Positions 28,450 to 36,400 of a stretch of 64,000 nt of DNA are shown here, piece by piece. Numbering within the stretch: position 1 is the first letter of the stretch; each line of letters begins with the position of its first letter. Under the pieces are notes generated by a model that was not told where the DNA came from, searched no databases, and saw nothing but the letters and a program-made list of their open reading frames with translations. A program made the translations under genes and the position numbers. The DNA is from Actimicrobium sp. CCC2.4 (lineage in GTDB: Bacteria; Pseudomonadota; Gammaproteobacteria; Burkholderiales; Burkholderiaceae_D), in contig NZ_CP133777.1 of the NCBI RefSeq assembly GCF_034347385.1, forward strand, positions 2,852,001 to 2,916,000, given 5' to 3'.

Positions 28450-28876
28450 TATTGCTGCTGTCTGATTCTCTAAATTGCATCGGGACAAGCTGAAACCTTG
28501 TCCCGAAATTATTTGCGGCGCGCCAAATCACGCCTGCAAATAACTTTGTGCCCACGACGATAGGGGTAGCAATGAAAAGTCAATGCGTTGTAAAACAGAG
28601 ACACACTTACCCTTTGGGCATGAACACTGCGCACCAACATGCGCTAAACTCCGCTTTGTTGATTGATGCACTGCCGCAAAGCAGGACATGCCAATCAGAA
28701 AAACAATTTCGATAGCAAGGCAACTTTCTGAAATAACGGCAGTCTTAACGGGCGGAATGGTTGCACAGATATCCAGCCATTTAGTCATCAAGATGTCATT
28801 TAAAGCTTGTATCTTGCCGTCGGATTGTTTAAGTACTTCCCAACAACTTTTCTTTTCACAACCAGGAAATTGCACA
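28450..28876. other. 427-base intergenic region between minE and the porin gene
   Basis: It holds the minE hairpin at 28481-28505 and presumably the porin promoter and a long 5' leader. Reading frames crossing it on either strand lack ribosome-binding sites and family resemblance. I see no further structure I can support. Confidence 0.5.
28481..28505 (+). terminator. Hairpin after the minCDE operon
   Basis: CGGGACAAG, a 7-base loop and CTTGTCCCG form a perfect 9-bp stem 31 bases after the minE stop, followed by AAATTATTT rather than a clean T-run. It is a probable, though weak, intrinsic terminator. Confidence 0.6.
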
Positions 28877-29866
28877 ATGAAAAAATCGCTACTCGCACTC
28901 GCCATTCTTGGCACCATCGCCGGCTCGGCAGCAGCCCAGTCATCCGTGACCGTCTATGGTGTTGTCGACATGGGTATCTCCCGTGATGACAATGGCGCAA
29001 CGACCACGACCGCTCTGAATAGCGGTATTCAGTCGGGCAGCCGTCTGGGTTTCAAAGGCGTCGAAGATCTGGGTAACGGTCTGAAAGCACTGTTCGTTCT
29101 GGAAACAGGTATCAACGCTGACACCGGCGGCTTCGCTCAAAGCAACACCGCTTTCGGTCGTCAATCGTACCTTGGCCTGCAAGGCAACTTCGGTACCGTC
29201 AAACTGGGTCGTCAAACCACCCTGCTGTACAACACACTGTCAGCGATTGATCCATTCGCGATCGGCCTGGCCGGCGATGCAACACGTTTCTTCAACCCAG
29301 CTGGCAACCGTATGAACAATACCATTGCCTATGAATCGCCAAATGTTAGCGGTTTCAAGGGTGCCGTTCAGTACGGTTTCGGCGAAGTCGCCGGCAACAA
29401 CTCGGCTAGCCGCCAAATCACCGGCATGCTGCAATATGCAAACGGTCCAGTTCTGGTTGCTCTGACTCACCACAATGCAAAAAATGCACTTGACACCGCT
29501 AGCGACAAAACAACGCTGCTGGCTGGTACTTACGACTTCTCCGTTGTCAAAGCGCACGTTGCTTATGACCAGCGCAAAGTCGACAATTCGACCGTCGACA
29601 TCCGCGACATGATGGTTGGCGTTAGCGTTCCTTTCGGCGCCAGCACCTTCCTGGTGGACTACACCAAGCGTAAGAACAAGTTCGTCAGCAATGCTGATGC
29701 AGATCAAGTTGCTCTGGGTTACACCTACGCGTTGTCGAAGCGTACCAACCTGTACACGTCGTACTCCCGTCTGTCGAATGACGGCGCATCGAACGTTGGT
29801 GGCTTCGCTGCTGCAAACGGCGAAACCGACAACCTGTTCAACGTCGGCGTTCGTCACACGTTCTAA
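28877..29866 (+). CDS. Outer-membrane porin (Burkholderiales trimeric type)
   Basis: The 329-residue porin has a signal peptide (MKKSLLALAILGTIAGSAAA, cleavage before QSSVTVYG), then VTVYGVVDMGISRDD, GSRLGFKGVEDLGNGLKALF, RQSYLGLQGNFGTVKLGRQ and the terminal strand NLFNVGVRHTF ending in Phe, as outer-membrane barrels do. It forms a general diffusion channel for small hydrophilic solutes. Codon use is noticeably more biased than in neighbours, consistent with high expression. ATG at 28877 is preceded by CCAGGAAA. A strong terminator follows. Confidence 0.93.
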   Translation: MKKSLLALAILGTIAGSAAAQSSVTVYGVVDMGISRDDNGATTTTALNSGIQSGSRLGFKGVEDLGNGLKALFVLETGINADTGGFAQSNTAFGRQSYLGLQGNFGTVKLGRQTTLLYNTLSAIDPFAIGLAGDATRFFNPAGNRMNNTIAYESPNVSGFKGAVQYGFGEVAGNNSASRQITGMLQYANGPVLVALTHHNAKNALDTASDKTTLLAGTYDFSVVKAHVAYDQRKVDNSTVDIRDMMVGVSVPFGASTFLVDYTKRKNKFVSNADADQVALGYTYALSKRTNLYTSYSRLSNDGASNVGGFAAANGETDNLFNVGVRHTF

Positions 29867-29907
29867 TTGCTTGCAGGCGCAAGCCTGCTGCAATGCATGA
29901 CTTATTG

Positions 29908-29932
29908 AAAGGCACCTTCGGGTGCCTTTTTT
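29908..29932 (+). terminator. Intrinsic terminator after the porin gene
   Basis: AAAGGCACC, tetraloop TTCG, GGTGCC and a T-run: a canonical terminator 42 bases past the porin stop. Confidence 0.9.
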
Positions 29933-29974
29933 ATTGCCCGTTAAAATAGCTGCACTTTCATTTAATTGCACACA

Positions 29975-30799
29975 ATGCCTATCGATCCGGAATCAAGCTG
30001 GCTACTGCATGGCATTGACTTCACCTCTGCACCCACGCGTCGCAAAACCATCACCATCGCCTCCGGATATCTGACTGCCGGGACCTGGCACCTCGATGCC
30101 CTGCAAGCGCTCCCCGACTTCACCAGCTTCGCGCAGTGGCTGCGGCAACCCGGACCATGGCTGGGTGCCTTCGATTTTCCGTTCTCATTGCCGCGTGAAC
30201 TGGTAGAACACCTGCATTGGCCTGTCACGTGGCCCGCATTGATGACGCATCTGGCATCACTGTCCCGATCTGAGATGCGTCATACGTTCAAGGCATTCTG
30301 CGATGCCCGTCCCGTGGGCGGAAAATTTGCCCATCGCGCAACGGATATTCCCGCCGGATCGTCATCTTCGATGAAATGGGTCAACCCGCCGGTGGCCTAC
30401 ATGCTGCACGCCGGGGTACCGCTGTTGCGCGCTGCCGGTGTGACGCTACCAGGAATCGATGCCGGTGATCCGCAGCGCATTGCGCTTGAAGGCTACCCGG
30501 GCATGCTGGCACGTTCAATTACCCGCGCTTCGTACAAGAATGATGACCGCGCAAAGCAAACACCCGAGCGTCATGCCGCACGTGCGATGATTCTTGATCA
30601 TCTTGAACGCGGCGATCATCGCTTTGCGGTCCGGCTGGAGGCAGGACCGCATCGTGCCGCGTTACTCGAAGACGCCAGCGGCGATCTGCTCGATGCCGCC
30701 TTGTGCGGTGTGCTGGCCGCCTGGGCCTGGCAGCGTCGCGATACCCGTTTCGGCTTGCCGGACTTTGATCCGCTCGAGGGCTGGATCGTGGGTGCCTGA
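29975..30799 (+). CDS. DUF429-like protein (predicted RNase H-like fold)
   Basis: The 274-residue protein starts with a beta-strand/Asp motif, HGIDFTSAPTRRKTITIASG, characteristic of DUF429 proteins, which are predicted nucleases of the RNase H-like superfamily with unproven activity. Further conserved-looking parts are LGAFDFPFSLP, ALEGYPGMLAR and the C-terminal DASGDLLDAALCGVLAAWAW, where acidic residues could bind metal. ATG at 29975 is chosen over the upstream TTG at 29966. It lies 40 bases upstream of the ketopantoate-reductase-like gene on the same strand. Confidence 0.7.
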   Translation: MPIDPESSWLLHGIDFTSAPTRRKTITIASGYLTAGTWHLDALQALPDFTSFAQWLRQPGPWLGAFDFPFSLPRELVEHLHWPVTWPALMTHLASLSRSEMRHTFKAFCDARPVGGKFAHRATDIPAGSSSSMKWVNPPVAYMLHAGVPLLRAAGVTLPGIDAGDPQRIALEGYPGMLARSITRASYKNDDRAKQTPERHAARAMILDHLERGDHRFAVRLEAGPHRAALLEDASGDLLDAALCGVLAAWAWQRRDTRFGLPDFDPLEGWIVGA

Positions 30800-30838
30800 C
30801 CGGAAACAAACAGAAAAACGAACTGAAGGGAATCCGAA

Positions 30839-31825
30839 GTGAAAATAGCAATTTATGGTGCAGGTGCAGTCGGAGGACTCATTGCTGCGCGACTGGCGCA
30901 ACAAGAAGATGGCCATCAGCTCAGCCTTGTTGCCCGTGGGCGGACGTTGGCCGCGATCCGTCAACACGGACTGCGTATCGAGGACAGCACCGGTATCCGC
31001 CATCTCAATATCTCGGTGGACGACACGCCTTCCCGGATCGGGGTTCAGGATGTCGTGATCGTCGCCGTAAAGTCGACGACGCTTGCCGACGTTGCGACCC
31101 GGATTGCTCCCCTTTTAGGGCCTGAGACCTGCATCGTTACCGCAATGAACGGCGTGCCGTGGTGGTTCTTTGAACAGCCGGAACGCCCGTTCTCAGGCCT
31201 GCGCCTGCAATCGCTGGATCCCGACGGTGTCCTCGCACAAGCGATGCCCGCACATCAACTGATCGGCTGCGTCGTGCATCTGTCGAGCAGTTCACCGGAG
31301 CCCGGCTTGATCCGTCCCGGGTTTGGCAACCGGCTGATCCTCGGCGAAGCTATCGCGGGCCAACCGGCACGCTTGTCGGCTCTGGTCAGTTTGCTCGCAG
31401 CAGCCGGTTTCGATGCCGAAGCCAGTGCCGATATCCGACGCGATATCTGGTACAAATTGTGGGGCAATATGACGATGAACCCGCTTTCAGCGATGACTGG
31501 CGCAAGCGCCGACAAAGTGCTTGATGATCCGCTGGTTAGAGATTTTTGTTTAAAAGCGATGGCCGAGGCCGCTGCCATCGGGAATCAGATCGGCTGCCAC
31601 ATTGCACAAAGCGGAGAAGAAAGAATGCGGCTGACACGCCAGCTAGGCGCGTTCAAGACATCGATGCTGCAGGATGCTGAAGCCGGACGAGCGCTCGAAA
31701 TCGATGCACTGGTTGGTGCGGTCCGGGAAATCGGCCTGAAAGTCGATGTCCCGACCCCGACCATCGATGCTTTGCTGGGATTGGTGCGTTTGTACGCCAG
31801 GAGCCACGCACTCTATCCGCAGTAA
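30839..31825 (+). CDS. 2-dehydropantoate 2-reductase family protein (ApbA/PanE)
   Basis: The 328-residue NADPH-dependent reductase has the nucleotide-binding motif IYGAGAVGGLIAARL at its N-terminus and the C-terminal ketopantoate reductase domain with the catalytic Lys in YKLWGNMTMNPLSAMTGA. It may reduce ketopantoate in pantothenate synthesis, but bacteria often hold several paralogues with other 2-oxoacid substrates, so I give no gene symbol. The start is GTG at 30839 with GAAGGG upstream; the Rossmann motif begins at once. Confidence 0.87.
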   Translation: MKIAIYGAGAVGGLIAARLAQQEDGHQLSLVARGRTLAAIRQHGLRIEDSTGIRHLNISVDDTPSRIGVQDVVIVAVKSTTLADVATRIAPLLGPETCIVTAMNGVPWWFFEQPERPFSGLRLQSLDPDGVLAQAMPAHQLIGCVVHLSSSSPEPGLIRPGFGNRLILGEAIAGQPARLSALVSLLAAAGFDAEASADIRRDIWYKLWGNMTMNPLSAMTGASADKVLDDPLVRDFCLKAMAEAAAIGNQIGCHIAQSGEERMRLTRQLGAFKTSMLQDAEAGRALEIDALVGAVREIGLKVDVPTPTIDALLGLVRLYARSHALYPQ

Positions 31826-31978
31826 CTACTCGGCCGGGTACGAGATGTCCACCGGCAAACCTTCTCCATCCATGATCCAGTTCGTGATCAACGCGGTACC
31901 TGCTGCAAAACAGAGCAAAACAAGCGTCGCCGTTGCTATGAACGACACGACCGAGCGGGTTTTCGCCGATGGCTTCAT
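31826..31978 (-). CDS. Small single-pass membrane protein (50 residues)
   Basis: This short frame starts with ATG at 31978, preceded by GGAG at a workable distance. It encodes a Lys/Arg-containing N-terminus (MKPSAKTRSVVS), one hydrophobic helix (FIATATLVLLCFAAGTALI) and a short polar tail ending DISYPAE. I recognise no family. It is convergent with the ketopantoate-reductase-like gene (stop adjacent) and lies about 100 bases downstream of the BLUF gene on the same strand, so it could be the last member of the folE-BLUF unit. Confidence 0.5.
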   Translation of the reverse strand: MKPSAKTRSVVSFIATATLVLLCFAAGTALITNWIMDGEGLPVDISYPAE

Positions 31979-32078
31979 GAAATTATTCTCCGGGAGAGGG
32001 TGATCAACTACGTTAATGATCTGTCATCCCGAAGTACTGCGCTGTACGCCAACCAACATTGCCGCTAAAAAATTTCAC

Positions 32079-32504
32079 TCAGGCACGACCGACGATGGAG
32101 GCAGTAGCAATCAGCTCGTCGAGCAATGCCATTGAAACCAGACCCGACACCGCAAAAGGATTAAGTTCAGGCAACTCGGAATACTTCAGCAAGACCGAGG
32201 TATTGAGCTTCGCCAGATTGACCTGTCCCATCGTCCAACCGGCAAAACGACGTTCGGTGATTTCTTCGAAGTGCAGGATCTGGACACCCGTGTGGCGCGG
32301 GTCTTTGAGGATGTGGCCATATAAGGCATTGACAGCGGTACGACTGCCCTCGAGTACCTGGATAAAGATATCTCCACTGAAGCACAGAATGCCGGTCAGA
32401 CCTTGTGACGGATTGTTCAGACGCGACTGCGCCATGATGGAATTGACCAGTTCGGTCGAGTTCTTGTCGACCGAGCGGCTTGCATACAATAAGCGGACTA
32501 ACAT
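32079..32504 (-). CDS. BLUF-domain blue-light receptor protein
   Basis: The 141-residue protein is essentially a stand-alone FAD-binding BLUF domain. Compared with AppA, the key residues are in place: Tyr in the first strand (VRLLYASRS), the flavin-contacting Gln in IFIQVLEG, and Trp and Met in RRFAGWTMGQ. Short BLUF proteins signal through partners rather than a fused output domain. ATG at 32504 starts the first strand. It lies 13 bases downstream of folE on the same strand, so the two are probably co-transcribed. Confidence 0.9.
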   Translation of the reverse strand: MLVRLLYASRSVDKNSTELVNSIMAQSRLNNPSQGLTGILCFSGDIFIQVLEGSRTAVNALYGHILKDPRHTGVQILHFEEITERRFAGWTMGQVNLAKLNTSVLLKYSELPELNPFAVSGLVSMALLDELIATASIVGRA

Positions 32505-32517
32505 AACGATTCCTCGA

Positions 32518-33237
32518 TTATTTTTTGACGTTACGGAGCGACAGGAATTCACGGCGCAAGTTCGGATCCTTCAGGAATGATCCGCGCATGACGCTGTTGA
32601 TCATTTTGGAATCCATATCCTTCACGCCACGCCAGTGCATGCAAAAGTGATCGGCTTCCATCACGATGGCCAATCCGTCCGGCTGAATCTTGTCTTGCAA
32701 GATGTCGGCAAGTTGCACGACGGCTTCTTCCTGAATCTGCGGCCGGCTCATGATCCAGTCGGCTATCCGGGCGTACTTGGACAAGCCGATCAGGTTCGAA
32801 TGCTCGTTGGGCATCACACCGATCCAGATACGTCCGATGATCGGACACAAATGATGCGAGCAGGCGCTGCGCACCGTGATCGGACCGATGATCATCAGCT
32901 CATTGAGATGCGCGGCGTTCGGAAATTCGGTCAGCGCCGGCATGGACACATAACGACCTCGAAACACTTCATGGATGAACATCTTCGCCACACGGCGACC
33001 GGTATCCTGCGTATTGTGATCGCTGTCGGTATCGATGACCAGGCTCTGCAAGACGCTATGCATCTTGCCCTGAACTTCTTCCAGTAACGCGTCGAGCTCA
33101 CCCGGCTTGATAAATTCAGCGATATTGTCGTTGGCGTGGAAGCGGGTCTTGCTGGCGAGGATGCGCTGACGAATGGACTGCGACACAGGGATCGCGACGC
33201 TGCCGTCCGTTTCTTTAGGGGGGGTCTTTGGGTTCAT
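32518..33237 (-). CDS. folE: GTP cyclohydrolase I FolE
   Basis: The 239-residue enzyme converts GTP to 7,8-dihydroneopterin triphosphate, the first step of folate/pterin synthesis. The zinc ligands are visible: Cys and His in SACSHHLCPIIG, and Cys in DHFCMHWRGVKD. Other family segments are DTGRRVAKMFIHEVFRG and GLSKYARIADWIMSRPQIQE. ATG at 33237 is used; an N-terminal tail of about 30 residues precedes the fold. It forms a unit with the BLUF photoreceptor gene and is divergent from the giant T3SS-linked gene. Confidence 0.95.
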   Translation of the reverse strand: MNPKTPPKETDGSVAIPVSQSIRQRILASKTRFHANDNIAEFIKPGELDALLEEVQGKMHSVLQSLVIDTDSDHNTQDTGRRVAKMFIHEVFRGRYVSMPALTEFPNAAHLNELMIIGPITVRSACSHHLCPIIGRIWIGVMPNEHSNLIGLSKYARIADWIMSRPQIQEEAVVQLADILQDKIQPDGLAIVMEADHFCMHWRGVKDMDSKMINSVMRGSFLKDPNLRREFLSLRNVKK

Positions 33238-33359
33238 TATTAGCGGAATGAAAAAAAGGGAAACCCGGCCCGGAAGCGATTGCGCCCGGTGCCGGAGTCG
33301 GCACATGGTATCCGAATTGGGCGAAACGCGCGCCTAACGCGACTTCGGTTTCATGACAT

Positions 33360-33388
33360 GGAACTATCACCGGACTTTGGCGCACTTA
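33360..33388 (+). promoter_or_regulatory. hrp-box-like promoter of the giant gene (two mismatches)
   Basis: GGAACT at 33360-33365, 16 bases, GCACTTA at 33382-33388. It matches the HrpL consensus at 9 of 11 fixed positions with correct spacing, 93 bases before the giant ORF's ATG. The CACTTA end is shared with the boxes before sctW and sctD. Confidence 0.6.
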
Positions 33389-33480
33389 ACGTCAGCCGGT
33401 GGAGCCGGCTAGCGTCTAATGTCCTGTGTGCTCGGCCCAGATACAGCGGGAGTCCAGCAATTCTTTGTAGAGTGTTGACG

Positions 33481-36400
33481 ATGTCTCCTCGGTCTACCGC
33501 TCACCGCGCCAGAACACCCGCGATTCCGCTGGCCCGACAGGAAGGTCTGTCTCAACCGCTGCTAGCGACTGACCTGCGAATATCAAGTTCTGCCGGCGCG
33601 ATCGACCGACCACTCACCTCCCGTTCGCGGCATCACTCCGAGGCATGGCCATTCGCCGCGAGGCACATCAGCGCGGACCTGATGACCGAACTAATAAGTC
33701 GCCATAACGCGCCCGTCGATCTGGTTGCACTGGCAACCAGCATCGCACTGGTCGAAGAAATCCGAGGTTTTCACACCACGCCGCCAAAGGACAGAGTACC
33801 GGGGCGCAAGCGGAATTTTCCGGAACTGACCACCCGCTCCGCGCTGGAAGAAGCCGCCATTACGGCCTACCTGAAGGCGGTCGGCACGCCGGCGAACCAG
33901 TCCGGTTCGCCCAGTGTCACCGAAGATCAATCCGGTTTGCGTTCCGCAACAGCGGATGCTCGTCGCCTGCAACGTGACCTGAAAGCACTCTCCTGTGCGA
34001 CGCGGCCACCGACGATGCTCGGTCTCCTGTTGTCGACGAGAGAGATGTCCGGCAGCAGGGCGGCAGCCGGTGCACTGCGCACTGCGATCGCCGAGGCCAG
34101 GATGATGCCACCCGTCAGCCGTCAGGATTGGCAGCACCTGCGTGAAGCAGCAGGCAAAGCGCAATCCCTGCTCCGTGTTGAACAGTCGTTCAAGCACGCA
34201 GCTCGGAACGCAGGCGTCGAACGAACAGGCATGGTTGGCGATGCGCGCCAAAAATTCCGTGCCGGTGTGCTGGGAGCGATCAAATCGGAGAGTCTGGTCG
34301 TGCAGCAAGCAACGACTCGGCGGCATATCGCCATCATGATTGGCGAATACAAGCGGGCCCTTCACGACGCGACGGCCATCGGTGCTAATGCAGCGCATGC
34401 CGCACGACGACAACTACAACATCAGCTATCCAAAACGCTTCAACCACCTGTTCGACGCGACCGCGTGCTCTCGCCAACAAGCACACGCCTTGTCAACGCC
34501 CAGGCCCTGCTTGCCGGAAAACTGGCACGCGCTATCGACGTCGCTCAACAAGCAAGACAGGCATGCAATTTTTCGTCCGCCAACCCTGGCGAGAGCCTGT
34601 CTTCCCTACAGCGGAAAATCGAAAACCTGCTGCTGGATTTAGGTAATTTGACTCTTGCGATGCAAGGGCTGGAAGTCACGGAACGCCAATCGCCAACATT
34701 GAGCTCGGACCGCCAACAACACCTGGATGCGGCCGTCGCCACGGCGGCCGACAAACTGGCTGCAATTGCGGATCAGGACGTAATCCGGTTATTGAATGGC
34801 AATCTCCAGCAACAGCGCCATGCCACGGCCACTGTGCGCGACGACCATATACGCAGCCGCTGGCGCTACGCCGGACCACTGGCAACCGCGTCGGCTCGCC
34901 CCGAACGCATCGAGTCCTATGCCGGCGTTTCGGTCAACACAGGAAGCCTAATCCGCCTGTTCGATTCCGCGCCTGCCAATCGCGTTCTTGTCAGAACAGA
35001 CCTCAACAAGCTGAGCATCCGGCAACTACTCGACCATCACCAGGTGCCAAAGGAAGTGCCATTATTCGACGCGACAGGAGACGAAGTTCGCGACGCCATC
35101 GATCTATCGAGGACTAGGGGATATCACGCCAGGATCGATCGCAGCAGAACATGGGTAGGTACGAATAGTCGGCCTGGTGCGCTCTGGAACCGGTTGATAT
35201 CGTCAGGTCACCAGCTCGCCAGTTCGGTACTGAGACATCCCGTTCGCCTCGCCTACGTGAACAGCCTGATGAAGCGGACCCGCACAGCGCGCCGACAAAT
35301 GCATGAAGACCTGTTCGTCGCCAGAAAAATGCTGGCGCAGGGCGGGTACACCGAACTAACGATCCCGCAGTCAGGAACAAAGTCGACGTTTTGGCAGCGG
35401 ATGAAGGCGAGGGGATTTGGTCGATCCAGCTTTAGTACCGCGCTCGGATTACCCTTCATGCTGAGCCGGCAAAAAACTCCGGCTGCAATCAATGCGCGCA
35501 AAGTCATCAAGCCGGAAGATGGCTGGCCATCCGACAATCCGGCCGGCCTGCCTCCGTTGAAGGGACCCGTCGACCTCGATCAGTTCAACACGTCAATCCT
35601 CTTGCCAGCAGATCACCCGATCTCCGGCATGCTCCGCAAAGACTATTTGCTGCAGCTGATCAGGAACCCGGGTTTATTTCCAGGCGATGCCTCTGCCACA
35701 GAGCACGCGCAACTGATGCAGCAACTGCAGCATGTCGAACAACAGCTTCGGCCACACGCCGACAAGCAAGCCTCGCCTCAAGTTCCGCAGGAAATGGCCT
35801 TGCTCGCGCGCGCGCTCTCGGCAGCGTGTGTGCACACTGGTGCCGAAGCAATGCCGGCCCGGCGCCATGCCGCGCGCGCCCTCGCCTGCCTGCGCAATAT
35901 CGACCTGACAGATAGTCTGCGCAGACCGGCTGCACATCGCACTCCCCCGTCACGCGCCTCGCTCGGAGAATCGTTTGTTGCACCAGACGATGGTGCCTTC
36001 ACCGAGAGCGACCATGCGCTGGCCTGGCGTACCGCACAAATGCTGGCAGAAACGCCGTCAGGCATGGCGCTGCTCACGACACTGACCCGGCCGGTAGCGC
36101 GTTCGCGCAGTGCATCCGTCATCGAGCAGGAAACACTGATGCTCAAACTATTCCTCACCGCGGGTGCCGCACTTGATGCCGAATTGAAGAGCACCGACCT
36201 GGCCAGCAAGCCGTCACCGGTTCCGGCAGCACTGCTCGCGTATGCCGAACGCAGCATCAGTCAATTGCAGCCGGGTCAAAATAGCGTACTAGTCAAGGCC
36301 CTCAATGCCATTCCGGCGCATCTGCGACATAGCGAACAATTCACTGACAACGATCCCCTGCAGCCTATCGCCCCGGACACCCACCGGCATGATTGGGCCA

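Noticed and set aside
33280-33480. N-terminal extension of the giant gene to 33280
   Set aside because: The extra codons lie upstream of and across the predicted promoter and would not be transcribed from it; the export-signal-like N-terminus begins at 33481.
35186-35220. GGAACC inside the giant gene as an internal hrp box
   Set aside because: The sequence 16 bases on is TCACCAG, which lacks the CCAC core, and it lies inside a coding region with no gene start downstream.
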